Shown here: positions 36,064 to 45,756 of the stretch, one piece after another
Layout: each line of letters starts with the position of its first letter
How positions within the stretch are numbered: position 1 is the stretch's first letter
From: Flavobacterium johnsoniae UW101
GTDB taxonomy: Bacteria; Bacteroidota; Bacteroidia; Flavobacteriales; Flavobacteriaceae
NCBI RefSeq assembly: GCF_000016645.1
Contig: NC_009441.1
Span: 5,146,001-5,210,000 of the forward strand
Length of the DNA stretch: 64,000 nucleotides
Direction: 5' to 3'
Program-made: the position numbers and the translations under genes
The notes under the pieces: model-generated
What the model saw: the letters and a program-made list of their open reading frames with translations, nothing else
What the model was told of the DNA's origin: nothing
Database searches by the model: none

Positions 36064-36297
36064 CTACTCCTCACTTAAATAAGGATTCAAAATCTCCGCC
36101 AATTCATTGAGCCAATAATAATTGTCTTCAAAATTTGATAGTCCTATTTGCAGGGTGTCGTGTTGTCGCATTACGGCGAGCGCTAAAATGCAGTTTACTT
36201 GTCTTAAAATTTTAGCCATATCTTCGGGATCTATAATATGGTTAAAAAAATCAATCAGCCTTGTTTCGGCTTCTTTGGAAAGGGTGTTTGTTTTCAT
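36064..36297 (-). CDS. Small hypothetical protein
   Basis: 77 aa, acidic and helical (SKEAETRLIDFFNHIIDPEDMAKILRQVN, then FEDNYYWLNELAEILNPYL). No known motif. Codon use and a clean ATG, together with the terminator right after it, support a real gene. It lies 18 bp downstream of the T-run of the candidate structured RNA on the same strand, so that RNA might act as its leader or attenuator. Confidence 0.7.
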   Translation of the reverse strand: MKTNTLSKEAETRLIDFFNHIIDPEDMAKILRQVNCILALAVMRQHDTLQIGLSNFEDNYYWLNELAEILNPYLSEE

Positions 36298-36314
36298 AAA
36301 GTGAAGAATTTAAG

Positions 36315-36395
36315 AAAAAACCCTCATACCTTAGTAGTCTTACGCTTCTTCACGGCGTCAAAGTCCTTTCGGAGCTTTACTACATAGCACGAGGG
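36315..36395 (-). ncRNA. Candidate structured RNA with terminator-like end
   Basis: On the minus strand CCCTCGTGC (36,387-36,395) pairs with GTATGAGGG (36,321-36,329) over nine positions (two G-U) and is followed by six T (36,315-36,320). Inside, GTAGT pairs with ACTAC, AAAG-TCC pairs with GGA-CTTT around a GAAA tetraloop, and ACGC pairs with GCGT, giving a multibranched fold. A near -7 sequence (TAAAATTTG) lies immediately upstream. It could be an independent small RNA or a riboswitch/attenuator of the 77-codon gene. No known class was recognised by eye. Confidence 0.45.
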
Positions 36396-36575
36396 CAAAT
36401 TTTATATTGTCTTAATGTGAAGATTTAAGAACTTCAAATGTAAGAAAACTTTTTAAAAAAGAAAGATTTTTCTTTCAATAATGTTTCTATATTTATCAAC
36501 TTTCCAATATACCAAATGTATAAAATCGTTATTAGAAATAATCATTTTTAAAATTATATCAATTGTCTTGAGAAA

Positions 36576-36724
36576 GTCCCAGCGGGACAAAATATTTATA
36601 GAAAATAATTTCCCCATTTTAAAAGAACCCCAGCGGGGTGAAATCTTATCTACAATATGCCGCTCCGCTGGAGCTTTTGGTCGGTGCGTTATTTGAATCT
36701 ATAAATATTTCATTCCTCCGGAAC
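36576..36724. repeat. Three-hairpin dispersed repeat, copy 1
   Basis: Opens with GTCCCAGCGGGAC, then AATATTTATAGAA, CCCCAGCGGGG, CTCCGCTGGAG, and closes with CTATAAATATTTCATTCCTCC. Open frames that cross it are not credible genes. Together with the RNA candidate it fills the 520-bp gap 36,298-36,818. Confidence 0.85.
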
Positions 36725-36818
36725 TTTATTAGCAGATTTAAAAACCACAAAAAAATGCAGAACCAAAATATGATCCTGCATTTTTATAATTTGACAAATC
36801 TAAATAGAAAATTCTTTT

Positions 36819-37367
36819 TTAGACTCTCTGGCGTTCGTGTATTCCCTCTTTAATTTCTTCCACCATTTTTTTATTAAAAGCGGGTAAATCATTTGGGTTT
36901 CGGCTGGTCACTAATCCATTGTCTACGACAACTTCTGAATCTTCCCATTGTGCTCCGGCATTTTTCAAATCGTTTTTAACAGAAAAGAACGAAGTTACTT
37001 TTCGACCTTCTAAAACATCGGCATCTACCAGAATTTGAGGTCCGTGACAAATAGCGGCTACAGGTTTTTTACTTTCAAAAAAAGAACGTACAAAATTTAC
37101 TGCAGTTTCTTCTCTTCTCAATAAATCAGGGTTTATAACTCCTCCCGGCAGAACCAAAGCATCGTAATCTGCTTCATTTGCCTGATCTAATACGACATCA
37201 ACATTATATTCTTTGCTCCAATTTCCGTCTTTCCAAGATTTGATAGTTCCAGATTTCAAACTGACGATATCTGCATTCCAGCCTTGCTCTTCAAGATAGG
37301 CTTTAGGTGATGCTAATTCTGATTCTTCAAAACCGTTTGTGGCTAATATTGCTATATTCTTTTTCAT
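36819..37367 (-). CDS. DJ-1/PfpI-family protein
   Basis: 182 aa, PfpI/YhbO-type class I glutamine-amidotransferase-like fold. The nucleophile is Cys107 in AAICHGPQIL, followed by His108, with an acidic partner near Glu14/Glu15 (NGFEESE). Members act as stress proteins, glyoxalases or deglycases; which applies is uncertain. No operon partner. Confidence 0.92.
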   Translation of the reverse strand: MKKNIAILATNGFEESELASPKAYLEEQGWNADIVSLKSGTIKSWKDGNWSKEYNVDVVLDQANEADYDALVLPGGVINPDLLRREETAVNFVRSFFESKKPVAAICHGPQILVDADVLEGRKVTSFFSVKNDLKNAGAQWEDSEVVVDNGLVTSRNPNDLPAFNKKMVEEIKEGIHERQRV

Positions 37368-37573
37368 GATTTTAAATGTTTAAAACGTTATTAATTTTGA
37401 TTTAAGTTAAAATTAGTTATTTCAAACAGCCAGCAGAAACAGTTCCTGTTAAAGCTTTCTTTAATAAAAGTTAATTAATTGAAAATCAAATTTTTATTAA
37501 AAATTAAACTGAAATTATATAAGATTGTGGTCAATTGCGATTATTATTTTATAGCAATAAAGTTTAAGAAAAA

Positions 37574-37721
37574 GTCCCAGAGGGACAAAATATTTATAGA
37601 ACAATTCATTCTATTCAAAAAGAGCCCCAGCGGGGTGAAATATTGTCAACAATATATCGCTACGATGGAGCTTTTGGTACGGTATGTTTTATGAATCTAT
37701 AAATATTTCATTCCTCCAGAA
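37574..37721. repeat. Three-hairpin dispersed repeat, copy 2
   Basis: Same family as 36,576, with GTCCCAGAGGGAC, CCCCAGCGGGG and the closing CTATAAATATTTCATTCCTCC. The 590-bp gap 37,368-37,958 also has at 37,767-37,797 a single arm of the AGATTTCTCC...GAAATGACAA family seen as a pair at 55,703-55,807. Confidence 0.85.
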
Positions 37722-37958
37722 TTCTTATCAAATCTATTCATTGCCAATCTTTGTAGAGCTGCTTGCGAAGATTTCTCCCTTCAGTCGAAATGACAACTTA
37801 CTTTAAAAATACCTTAAAAATCTTCAATCACTTATTTGTTCCTATAGGGTTCAAAAAATAAATGTTATTTTTGATAATCTTTTCAAAAGCACTTTATCAG
37901 ATTATTGGATTTAAGCATATCAGCTTTTATCTAAACAGCAACACTTAACATAGCATCT

Positions 37959-38630
37959 ATGAATGTTTTACTCATTGAAGATGATAAACGCATCAGCGAA
38001 TTTATTATAAAAGGTTTAGAAGAAAACAACTTTACCGTGCATCTGGCCGAAACTGGAGAGATGGCGCGCGACCTTGTACAAGAAAATACCTGGGATATTA
38101 TTTTGATGGATATCATGCTTCCGGGAATCGACGGTATTCAGCTTGTGAAATTAATGCGTTTTAAAAAGATTCATACTCCTATTTTAATCCTCAGTGCATT
38201 GAGTAATACTGATGATAAAGTCACAGCCTTAGATTCTGGCGCCGATGATTATCTTGTAAAACCTTTTCATTTTAAAGAACTCATTTCGAGAGTCAACGCG
38301 CTTACGCGAAGAACAAAATTCAATTATAATGAACCTGAAACTTTATATACCTGCGGTACTTTAACCATTAATCCAGACGAGCATAAAGTAACAGAAAATG
38401 ACAAACTAATTGATCTTTCGCCAAGAGAATACAAACTGCTTTTATATTTACTAGAAAACAGAAACAAAGTAATGTCGAGAACTCAGATTTTAACCGCTGT
38501 CTGGGGAATTAACTACGACAATAACACCAATGTTGTCGATGTGTATATTTCGTATTTAAGAAACAAAATCGAACACAATCATAAGTTCATTCACACCATA
38601 AAAGGAATTGGTTATATGTTAAAAGAATAA
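37959..38630 (+). CDS. OmpR-family response regulator
   Basis: 223 aa: receiver domain (1-120) with Glu7-Asp8-Asp9, phospho-Asp51 (IILMDIMLPG) and Lys in YLVKPF; OmpR winged helix (about 128-222) with LSPREYKLLLYLLENRN and DVYISYLRNKI. Two bp before a sensor kinase and upstream of a heavy-metal RND operon, like CusRS/CzcRS. Probably activates that operon in response to metal. Confidence 0.93.
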   Translation: MNVLLIEDDKRISEFIIKGLEENNFTVHLAETGEMARDLVQENTWDIILMDIMLPGIDGIQLVKLMRFKKIHTPILILSALSNTDDKVTALDSGADDYLVKPFHFKELISRVNALTRRTKFNYNEPETLYTCGTLTINPDEHKVTENDKLIDLSPREYKLLLYLLENRNKVMSRTQILTAVWGINYDNNTNVVDVYISYLRNKIEHNHKFIHTIKGIGYMLKE

Positions 38631-38632
38631 GT

Positions 38633-39988
38633 ATGAAAATTCGTGATCGTTTTACCTTAATTTCTTCTCTGACTTTCAGTGTTGTGTTTGTCATTGCTTC
38701 GCTTATTACCTATTTTTCTTTCTACAGTTATTCAGAAAAAATTGTTTACAACGAATTGCAGAAAACCTGTTTACTTACGGGAATTTTTTATCTCGAAAAA
38801 GATGAATTACCAGAAAACCAGCATTTAATAATTGGCCAGCAATTCCGAGAAAATTCACTCGAAATTATCACGCGTGTTTATGATGAGAAAAATCAAATTG
38901 TGTATGGCGACAAAACTTTAGATAACAATATCAATCAGTTAAAGCTGGATTACGTTCGAAAAAACAGAAAATTAAGTTTCAAGTCCAAGCATCACTTTTA
39001 CTTTGGGAGTTATTATCATGACAATCAGGGAGATTTTGTGGTTTTCGTTAAAAAAAATGATACCGATTTTAAAACCATGACCGATCGACTTTTGATTATT
39101 ATGATTTTGGTTTTAGTTTCAGGTTTAATCAGTATTTATATTGTCAGCCGGGTACTTTCTAATCTCGCTTATGCTCCTATTAAAAATATTATCAATCAGG
39201 TAAACGAAATCCAGGCTACTTCATTAGACAGGCAGATTGTTTCTCCAAATTCAAAAGATGATATTCAGGAACTTATAGAAAGTTATAATAACCTGCTGAA
39301 ACGTCTTTCTGATACTTTTATCATTCAGAAAAACTTCATCAATTATGTTTCGCATGAGTTTAAAACTCCTTTAACGGCTATTTCGGGAAACCTTGAAGTT
39401 TTTGCCCAAAAAGACAGATCAAGTGCCGAGTACAAAGAAATGTCTGAAAAAGTATTAGAAAATGTCTATCAAATCGAAGACACAATGAATACTTTAATGA
39501 TGCTTTCGGGCCTTCGCGAAAATATGGAACTCAACGAGATTTTTAGAGTCGACGAGTTGGTCTGGGACATTAACGATCAATTATCTGCCAGTTACCACTT
39601 AAAAGGCCAGATTCAAATTGCATTAGAAGTTCTAAATGACAAACTGCTTTCGATAAAAGGAAATTCTAACGAAATCAAAATTGCGTTGTTTAATATTATC
39701 GAAAATGCGGTTAAGTATTCAGCAGGAAATCCAATAAAAATCAGTTTATCAGAACACAATCAGCAGTTAAAAATTGTCATCGAAGATCAGGGAAAAGGCA
39801 TTAGCGAAGAAGACCTGCAATTCATAAAACAAACTTTTTACAGAGGCAAAAATGTGAGCGATATAAAAGGAAGCGGCATTGGACTTCCGTTGGCAAATGT
39901 CATTTTTAAACAAAATAATATTGAGTTTACGATTGCTTCCAAAAAAGATGCTGGAACTACTGTAACGCTGGTTTTTCCTAAACTCTAA
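38633..39988 (+). CDS. Sensor histidine kinase (CusS/CzcS-like)
   Basis: 451 aa inner-membrane kinase: TM near 12-32, periplasmic sensor of about 115 residues, TM near 151-172, HAMP, then phospho-His241 in YVSHEFKTPLTAISGNLEVF, N-box IIENAVKYS and G-boxes DQGKGIS and GSGIGLPL. Partner of the preceding regulator. Periplasmic His residues (for example KHHFYFGSYYH) might bind metal, a suggestion only. Confidence 0.93.
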   Translation: MKIRDRFTLISSLTFSVVFVIASLITYFSFYSYSEKIVYNELQKTCLLTGIFYLEKDELPENQHLIIGQQFRENSLEIITRVYDEKNQIVYGDKTLDNNINQLKLDYVRKNRKLSFKSKHHFYFGSYYHDNQGDFVVFVKKNDTDFKTMTDRLLIIMILVLVSGLISIYIVSRVLSNLAYAPIKNIINQVNEIQATSLDRQIVSPNSKDDIQELIESYNNLLKRLSDTFIIQKNFINYVSHEFKTPLTAISGNLEVFAQKDRSSAEYKEMSEKVLENVYQIEDTMNTLMMLSGLRENMELNEIFRVDELVWDINDQLSASYHLKGQIQIALEVLNDKLLSIKGNSNEIKIALFNIIENAVKYSAGNPIKISLSEHNQQLKIVIEDQGKGISEEDLQFIKQTFYRGKNVSDIKGSGIGLPLANVIFKQNNIEFTIASKKDAGTTVTLVFPKL

Positions 39989-40054
39989 TCGTTTTCTAAT
40001 CTAACTCTTACTGGTTTCTAACAGACATCAAATTACGGTTTAATACGCGGCAGA

Positions 40055-40062
40055 TAGCTTTG
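40055..40062 (+). promoter_or_regulatory. -7 element of the metal efflux operon
   Basis: TAGCTTTG matches TAnnTTTG 22 bp before the TTG start of the outer-membrane component. Confidence 0.45.
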
Positions 40063-40084
40063 CACTTCATTAAATCTACTTAAT

Positions 40085-41371
40085 TTGAAACGTTTATTTA
40101 TAACTCTGTTTTTAATTGTATCACTCAAAAGTATGGCCCAGATTACAGCCATTACAGATACAATTGTTCTTTCGCGAAATCAGGCCGAGGCTTTGTTTCT
40201 GGATAAGAATATTTCTCTTATTTCTGAAAAACTAAATATCGACATTGCCGATGCACAAGTCATTCAGGCAAAATTATGGCCGAATCCAACTTTAACCGTC
40301 GGCGAAATCAACCTTTGGAGTAATGCTACCGCACAACAACTGCCTCCGTTATGGGGAAATTACGGAAAAACACAGCAAGTCAATGCAGAACTGGAGCAGC
40401 TGATTCAGACAGCGGGAAAACGCAAAAAACTGATTGCGATGGAAAAAGTAAATGCAGAGATCGCTAAAGAATATTTCAAGACTTTTTTACGCAGTTTAAA
40501 AATCGAATTTAGAGACAACCTTACTGATCTGCAATACAATCAGGCGCAGGAAGCGGTTTACCAAAAACAGCTTTCTTCGATGCAGACTTTACTAAAAGCT
40601 TACGCAAATCAGGTAAAACAGGGAAATATCGGCAAAGGCGAATATGTTCGTTTAAAAGCTTCTGAATTACAGTATTTAAAAGAAATCAACGATCTGCAAA
40701 AGGAAAATAATGCATTGCAGAAAGAACTCAAAGTTTTAATGAATCTTCCTGCGGCAAGTTTTATCAAACTGACTGACGAAGGTTTTGTTCCGGTTAATAA
40801 AAATATCGAAGGTATCAATCTGGCAAACCTGATGGAATCAGCAATTGAAAATCGTCCTGATATGAAAGTCCTGAAACTCGGAAACGAATACAACGACAAC
40901 AAATACAAATACGAAAGAGCCATGCGCACACCAGATGTAACGCTGGGCATTAGTTACGACCGCGGAGCAAGTTTAATGAACGATTTCGTGGGTGTTGGTT
41001 TCTCCCTTGACCTTCCGTTTTTTAATCGAAATCAGGGAAATGTAAAAGCTGCTAAAATTGCGATCAATCAAGGTAAACTTCTTACTGAAGAAAAAACATT
41101 AAGCGTACAATCTGAGGTATTACAGGCTTATCAGGATTTTATCACCACCAAAAAATTATACGAAAGCGCCGATGCCAGTTTTGAAGGCGACCTTGATAAA
41201 CTTTTGGAAAGCTATCGTAAAAACTTCCTGCAGAGAAATACCAGCATGCTCGAATATCTGGATTTTGTAGATGCGTATTTAGACAACAAATCGATATTGC
41301 TCAATTCGAAAAAAGACCTGAATAAAAATTTCGAAGAACTGCGCTATATCACGGGGCAGGAAATCAATTAA
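40085..41371 (+). CDS. TolC-family outer-membrane component (CzcC/CusC-like)
   Basis: 428 aa with a signal peptide MKRLFITLFLIVSLKSMAQ that begins exactly at a TTG codon, so TTG is taken as start. Two long helical repeats of the outer-membrane efflux family, the second starting near residue 210. It opens the operon with adaptor (28 bp later) and heavy-metal pump and completes the channel across the outer membrane. Confidence 0.88.
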   Translation: MKRLFITLFLIVSLKSMAQITAITDTIVLSRNQAEALFLDKNISLISEKLNIDIADAQVIQAKLWPNPTLTVGEINLWSNATAQQLPPLWGNYGKTQQVNAELEQLIQTAGKRKKLIAMEKVNAEIAKEYFKTFLRSLKIEFRDNLTDLQYNQAQEAVYQKQLSSMQTLLKAYANQVKQGNIGKGEYVRLKASELQYLKEINDLQKENNALQKELKVLMNLPAASFIKLTDEGFVPVNKNIEGINLANLMESAIENRPDMKVLKLGNEYNDNKYKYERAMRTPDVTLGISYDRGASLMNDFVGVGFSLDLPFFNRNQGNVKAAKIAINQGKLLTEEKTLSVQSEVLQAYQDFITTKKLYESADASFEGDLDKLLESYRKNFLQRNTSMLEYLDFVDAYLDNKSILLNSKKDLNKNFEELRYITGQEIN

Positions 41372-41399
41372 AACATCAATTTCTCAAAACAAAAAGATA

Positions 41400-42485
41400 A
41401 TGAAGAAACTTATAATCCCAATACTTGGGTTAATGCTCGTTTACGGATGCGGCAAGAAAGAAGAAGTAAAAAAAGCTCAGGATGAAAAATTCTGCATCGA
41501 TAAAGATTTAAAAGAAAAAATTACAATAGAACCTGTACAGAAACGTGCCGTGAGCGAATCTATTAACCTTACCGGAAATATTACTTACAACGGCGATCAC
41601 GTGGTTCAGTTTAACAGCCTTGTTGAAGGAATTATTACCAAAACTACATTTTCACTAGGCGATTATGTAAAAAAAGGACAAGTTCTGGCAGAGATAAAAA
41701 GTACAGAACTAAACAGCATGCAGTCTGAAAGTAAATCATTGCAGTCGCAGATAACGGTAGCACAGCGCAATTTACAAGCCACAAAATCAATGTTTGAAGA
41801 CGGAATTTCTTCTCAAAAAGACTTATTGCAGGCACAAAGCGAACTGGATGTTTTAAAATCTTCTTTAGAAAACGTAAGAGCCAATCTGGCAATGTTCAGC
41901 GCAAGCAGTGAAAGAGCTGTTTTTCAGATCAAAGCGCCGACTGAAGGTTTTATTGTAGATAAAAATATCAGCCCGGGAATGCAGATTACAAACGAAAGCG
42001 ATCCATTGTTCACCATTTCTGATTTAAAAGAAATCTGGGTTTTGGTAAATGTTTATACCAGTAATCTTAAAAACATCAGCGAAAACATGCAGGTCGATGT
42101 AACGACACCTGCTTATCCTGGAGAAATTTTTAAAGGAAAAATCAATATGATGTCTAAAGTTTTTGATGCCGATGAACACGTTTTAAAAGCACGAATTGTA
42201 ATGGACAACCGAAACATGAAATTAAAACCGGGAATGACAGCCGATATTACAATCGATAAAAGCAAAGGCGGTGAAGAACTGGCAGCTATTCCTGCAAAAG
42301 CAGCTATTTTCGACAACAACCGCGATTATATTTTAATCTACAAAAACGATTGCACAATCGAAACCAGAGAAATAAACCCCGTTTTAAAAAACAACAGCTG
42401 GCTTTATTTTGATAAAGGTGTAAATGAAGGCGAAAAGGTAATTACCAAAAACCAGCTCCTGATTTACGAAAGATTAAAAAACTAA
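41400..42485 (+). CDS. RND periplasmic adaptor of the metal pump (CzcB/CusB-like)
   Basis: 361 aa lipoprotein: Cys17 in LVYGCGKKEE, a lipoyl half (about 60-95), hairpin, second lipoyl half (about 175-205, KAPTEGFIVDKNISPG) and beta-barrel. Located between outer-membrane component and pump, as in czcCBA. It lacks a His- or Met-rich metal-binding tail. Confidence 0.9.
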   Translation: MKKLIIPILGLMLVYGCGKKEEVKKAQDEKFCIDKDLKEKITIEPVQKRAVSESINLTGNITYNGDHVVQFNSLVEGIITKTTFSLGDYVKKGQVLAEIKSTELNSMQSESKSLQSQITVAQRNLQATKSMFEDGISSQKDLLQAQSELDVLKSSLENVRANLAMFSASSERAVFQIKAPTEGFIVDKNISPGMQITNESDPLFTISDLKEIWVLVNVYTSNLKNISENMQVDVTTPAYPGEIFKGKINMMSKVFDADEHVLKARIVMDNRNMKLKPGMTADITIDKSKGGEELAAIPAKAAIFDNNRDYILIYKNDCTIETREINPVLKNNSWLYFDKGVNEGEKVITKNQLLIYERLKN

Positions 42486-42519
42486 GCATCCTTAAAAACG
42501 GATAAACACAATACAAGAC

Positions 42520-45500
42520 ATGAAAAAATTTGTACAAGGTCTGGTTGCTTTTTCCTTGAAAAACTCGCTTATTATATTCTTTTTTACAGCCATTTTACTG
42601 GCTGCAGGAATTGTGAGTTACATTCATACGCCAATAGAAGCATTTCCCGATGTAACCAATACAAGGGCCAGAATTATTACACAGTGGCCTGGACGAAGTG
42701 CCGAAGAAGTCGAAAAATTCATCACGCTTCCGATATCCAAACAAATGAATACCATTCCAAAAAAGGCAGAAGTACGTTCTATTTCCCTTTTTGGATTATC
42801 AGTAGTAACCGTTTTATTTGATGACGGAGTTGAGGATTTCTACGCACAGCAATATGCTTCAAACCGTCTTAACGGACTGGATCTTCCAGAAGGTGCCGAT
42901 GTTGAGATCGATCCGCCGTCTGGAGCAACGGGAGAAATCTTTAGATACGTTATAAAAAGTGATCTTCCTATCAAAGAAATCAAAGCCATTCAGGATTGGG
43001 TTATCGAGCGCGAATTGGTTTCTGTACCCGGAGTTGCCGATGTGGTGAGTTTTGGTGGAGAAGAAAAAATGTTCGAAATCAAAATCAACCCAACTGAGCT
43101 TGAAAATTACAATTTATCGGCATTAGATGTTTATGAAGCTGTTTCAAAAAGTAATATCAATGTGGGCGGAGACGTCATTAAAAGAGGCGATCAGGCTTAT
43201 GTGGTGCGAGGTGTCGGCTTAATTAATAAAGTCGAAGATATTGGCAATATATTAATTGAAACCAAAGGCGGAGCGCCAGTTTTAGTAAAACACGTAGCCG
43301 AAGTTTCAATTTCGGCAAAACCAAGATTAGGACAAGTAGGTCTTGACGGAAACGATGATGTTGTAGAAGGAATTGTTGTGATGCTTCGCGGAGAAAATCC
43401 GGGAGAAGTTATTGGCAGATTGAAAGAACGTTTAAACGAATTGAATGAAAGGGTTCTTCCTGATAATGTTAAAATCGTGCCGTTTATCGACCGTACCGAA
43501 TTGGTCAATACAACCGTAAAAACGGTAACCAAAAACTTAATCGAAGGGGTTTTACTTGTTTCATTGATTGTGTTTGTTTTCCTTTACAATTGGCGTACCT
43601 CGTTGATTGTAGCGACTGTAATTCCGCTTTCGTTTTTGTTTGCAATTGTAATGTTGCGGATTCAGGGACTTCCTGCGAACTTGATTTCTATGGGAGCGCT
43701 CGATTTCGGTTTACTGCTCGAAGGAACATTGGTTATTGTAGAAAATGTGTTCGTTTCTTTAGAAAAGAAAGCTCATAAAGTGGGAATGGAACGCTTTAAC
43801 AATATGAGCAAAATGGGATTAATTAAGAAAAGCGTCGGAAGTGTGGCTACCTATATTTTCTTCGCCCTGATTATTTTGATTGTCGCATTAATGCCAATTT
43901 TCTCATTTACGAAAGTAGAAGGAAAAATGTTCTCTCCCCTGGCCTTTACTCTAGGTTATGCCTTATTAGGTTCGCTGATTTTATCACTTACTTATGTGCC
44001 TGCAATGTGTAAAGTAATGCTGACGAAAAACATTGTCGAGAAAGAAAACATGATTTCGCGTTTCTTTAGAACCAATTTGTTCAATCTTTTTAAATGGAGT
44101 ACCAAACACCGTAAATTAACGATTTATTCGTTTCTGGCTTTATTGGCAGTTTGTTGTGTACGATTTGCTTTTTACGGATCAGAATTTATTCCGAAGCTGA
44201 ATGAAGGTGCTATTTATGTAAGAGCAACGCTTCCTAATAGTATTAATTTGGATGAATCAGTTCGTTTGACAAAAGAAATGAAAACGAAGATCCGAAAGTT
44301 TGAAGAGGTAAAATTTGTGCTTTCGCAAACGGGACGACCAAATGATGGAACCGATCCAACAGGATTTTTTAATATCGAATTCCATATCGAATTAAAACAT
44401 AAAGACGAATGGAAACACGACATAAGCAAAGAAGAACTGATTGCCGAAATCAAAAAAGTACTCGATGTATATCCCGGAATCGCCTTTGGTTTCAGTCAGC
44501 CTATTCAGGATAATGTTGAAGAATATGTTGCAGGAGTAAAAAGTCCGCTGGCGATTAAGATTTTCGGAAGCGATCTTTTCCAAATGGAAGAAATGGCTGC
44601 AAAAGTTGCTAATTCGATTAAAGACGTAAAAGGAATCGAAGACATTAATGTTTATAAAAATATTGGATTGCCAGAATTGAGAATTCAGCTTGAAGATGAA
44701 AAAATGGCGCGTTATGCCGTAACAACTGCCGATGCGCAGGCGGTTATCAGAATGACAATTGGCGGTCAGGCTGCAACAAAATTTTATGATGACGAAAAAA
44801 TCTTTGACATTACTCTGCGTTTTGAAAAAGAATACCGTGATTCTAAAGAAAAAATAGAAGGCATTCTGATTCCAACAATGAATGGCAAAAAAGTGCCTTT
44901 AAAAGAAATTGCAACTGTAGAATACAAAACCGGGCCAACTTTTATTTACCGCGAAGGAAACAGCCGTTACATTGCCGTAGGTTTTAGTATTGAAGGACGA
45001 GATTTGGGAAGCACGATCGAAGAAGCTCAGAAAAAAGTAGCTGCCGAAGTTAAACTTCCAAAAGAAAACGTCATGAAATGGGCGGGAGAATTTGAAAGTA
45101 AAGAAAGAGCTTCTAAACAATTAGCGATGATTGTACCCGTTGTATTGATCCTTATTTTATGTCTGCTGTATTTCAACTTTGGCAATTTCAAAGACACCAT
45201 GATTGCCGTAAGTGCCATGCCGTATGCCTTTATCGGAGGATTCATATCGCTTTGGGTAACAGGAACCGTTTTCGGTATCTCGGCAGGAATTGGATTTATC
45301 ATACTTTTTGGGGTCAGCGCAATTGACAGTATTGTCCTCATCGGAATGATTAAGGAAAATATGCGTGCCGGAATGCATTTACGAGATGCTATTTCAGAGG
45401 GAATTCACAGCCGTATTCGTCCAATTGTTATGATTGCCTTAATGGGTTCTTTAGGATTATTACCTGCTGCTTTATCGACAGGAATGGGTTCTGAAGTTCA

Positions 45501-45624
45501 AAAACCGCTGGCGATCATGATCGTAGGCGGACTTATAACCTGTATGATTCTTTCATTAACGGTTTTACCTCAGGTTTTTTATCTCGTTTACCGCAAAAAA
45601 GATATCAGCAATACCGAATCTTAA
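42520..45624 (+). CDS. Heavy-metal RND permease (CzcA/CusA family)
   Basis: 1,034 aa, full length for HME-RND. TM4 reads ALDFGLLLEGTLVIVENVF: Asp395, Glu401 and Glu408 sit at the spacing of the divalent-metal relay of CzcA (Asp, Asp, Glu), with Glu in place of the middle Asp. The DFG motif points to divalent ions (Zn, Co, Cd, Ni) rather than Cu(I)/Ag(I), but the ion is not proven. Twelve TM helices with two large periplasmic loops. Regulated probably by the adjoining OmpR/HK pair. A terminator follows. Confidence 0.93.
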   Translation: MKKFVQGLVAFSLKNSLIIFFFTAILLAAGIVSYIHTPIEAFPDVTNTRARIITQWPGRSAEEVEKFITLPISKQMNTIPKKAEVRSISLFGLSVVTVLFDDGVEDFYAQQYASNRLNGLDLPEGADVEIDPPSGATGEIFRYVIKSDLPIKEIKAIQDWVIERELVSVPGVADVVSFGGEEKMFEIKINPTELENYNLSALDVYEAVSKSNINVGGDVIKRGDQAYVVRGVGLINKVEDIGNILIETKGGAPVLVKHVAEVSISAKPRLGQVGLDGNDDVVEGIVVMLRGENPGEVIGRLKERLNELNERVLPDNVKIVPFIDRTELVNTTVKTVTKNLIEGVLLVSLIVFVFLYNWRTSLIVATVIPLSFLFAIVMLRIQGLPANLISMGALDFGLLLEGTLVIVENVFVSLEKKAHKVGMERFNNMSKMGLIKKSVGSVATYIFFALIILIVALMPIFSFTKVEGKMFSPLAFTLGYALLGSLILSLTYVPAMCKVMLTKNIVEKENMISRFFRTNLFNLFKWSTKHRKLTIYSFLALLAVCCVRFAFYGSEFIPKLNEGAIYVRATLPNSINLDESVRLTKEMKTKIRKFEEVKFVLSQTGRPNDGTDPTGFFNIEFHIELKHKDEWKHDISKEELIAEIKKVLDVYPGIAFGFSQPIQDNVEEYVAGVKSPLAIKIFGSDLFQMEEMAAKVANSIKDVKGIEDINVYKNIGLPELRIQLEDEKMARYAVTTADAQAVIRMTIGGQAATKFYDDEKIFDITLRFEKEYRDSKEKIEGILIPTMNGKKVPLKEIATVEYKTGPTFIYREGNSRYIAVGFSIEGRDLGSTIEEAQKKVAAEVKLPKENVMKWAGEFESKERASKQLAMIVPVVLILILCLLYFNFGNFKDTMIAVSAMPYAFIGGFISLWVTGTVFGISAGIGFIILFGVSAIDSIVLIGMIKENMRAGMHLRDAISEGIHSRIRPIVMIALMGSLGLLPAALSTGMGSEVQKPLAIMIVGGLITCMILSLTVLPQVFYLVYRKKDISNTES

Positions 45625-45645
45625 TCTTACTTCTATATAAATTGA

Positions 45646-45681
45646 AAAAGCACCTTTGGCAGTTTGTCCAAAGGTGTTTTT
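45646..45681 (+). terminator. Terminator of the metal efflux operon
   Basis: AAAAGCACCTTTGG pairs with CCAAAGGTGTTTTT around an 8-base loop and ends in T. Confidence 0.85.
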
Positions 45682-45756
45682 ATAAATAATACCACAATCA
45701 AAAATCCCCCATTACAATGAAATGACAAAGCAACAATACTATTAAATTCTCTTTTT

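Noticed and set aside
36481..36853. Two plus-strand frames of 71 codons
   Set aside because: Both cross the three-hairpin repeat and the DJ-1 gene end; repeated DNA generates such frames in several copies.
40609..40950. Minus-strand frame of 113 codons
   Set aside because: Lies wholly inside the well-supported outer-membrane efflux gene and has no family features.
45027..45341. Minus-strand frame of 104 codons
   Set aside because: Shadow of the heavy-metal pump gene.
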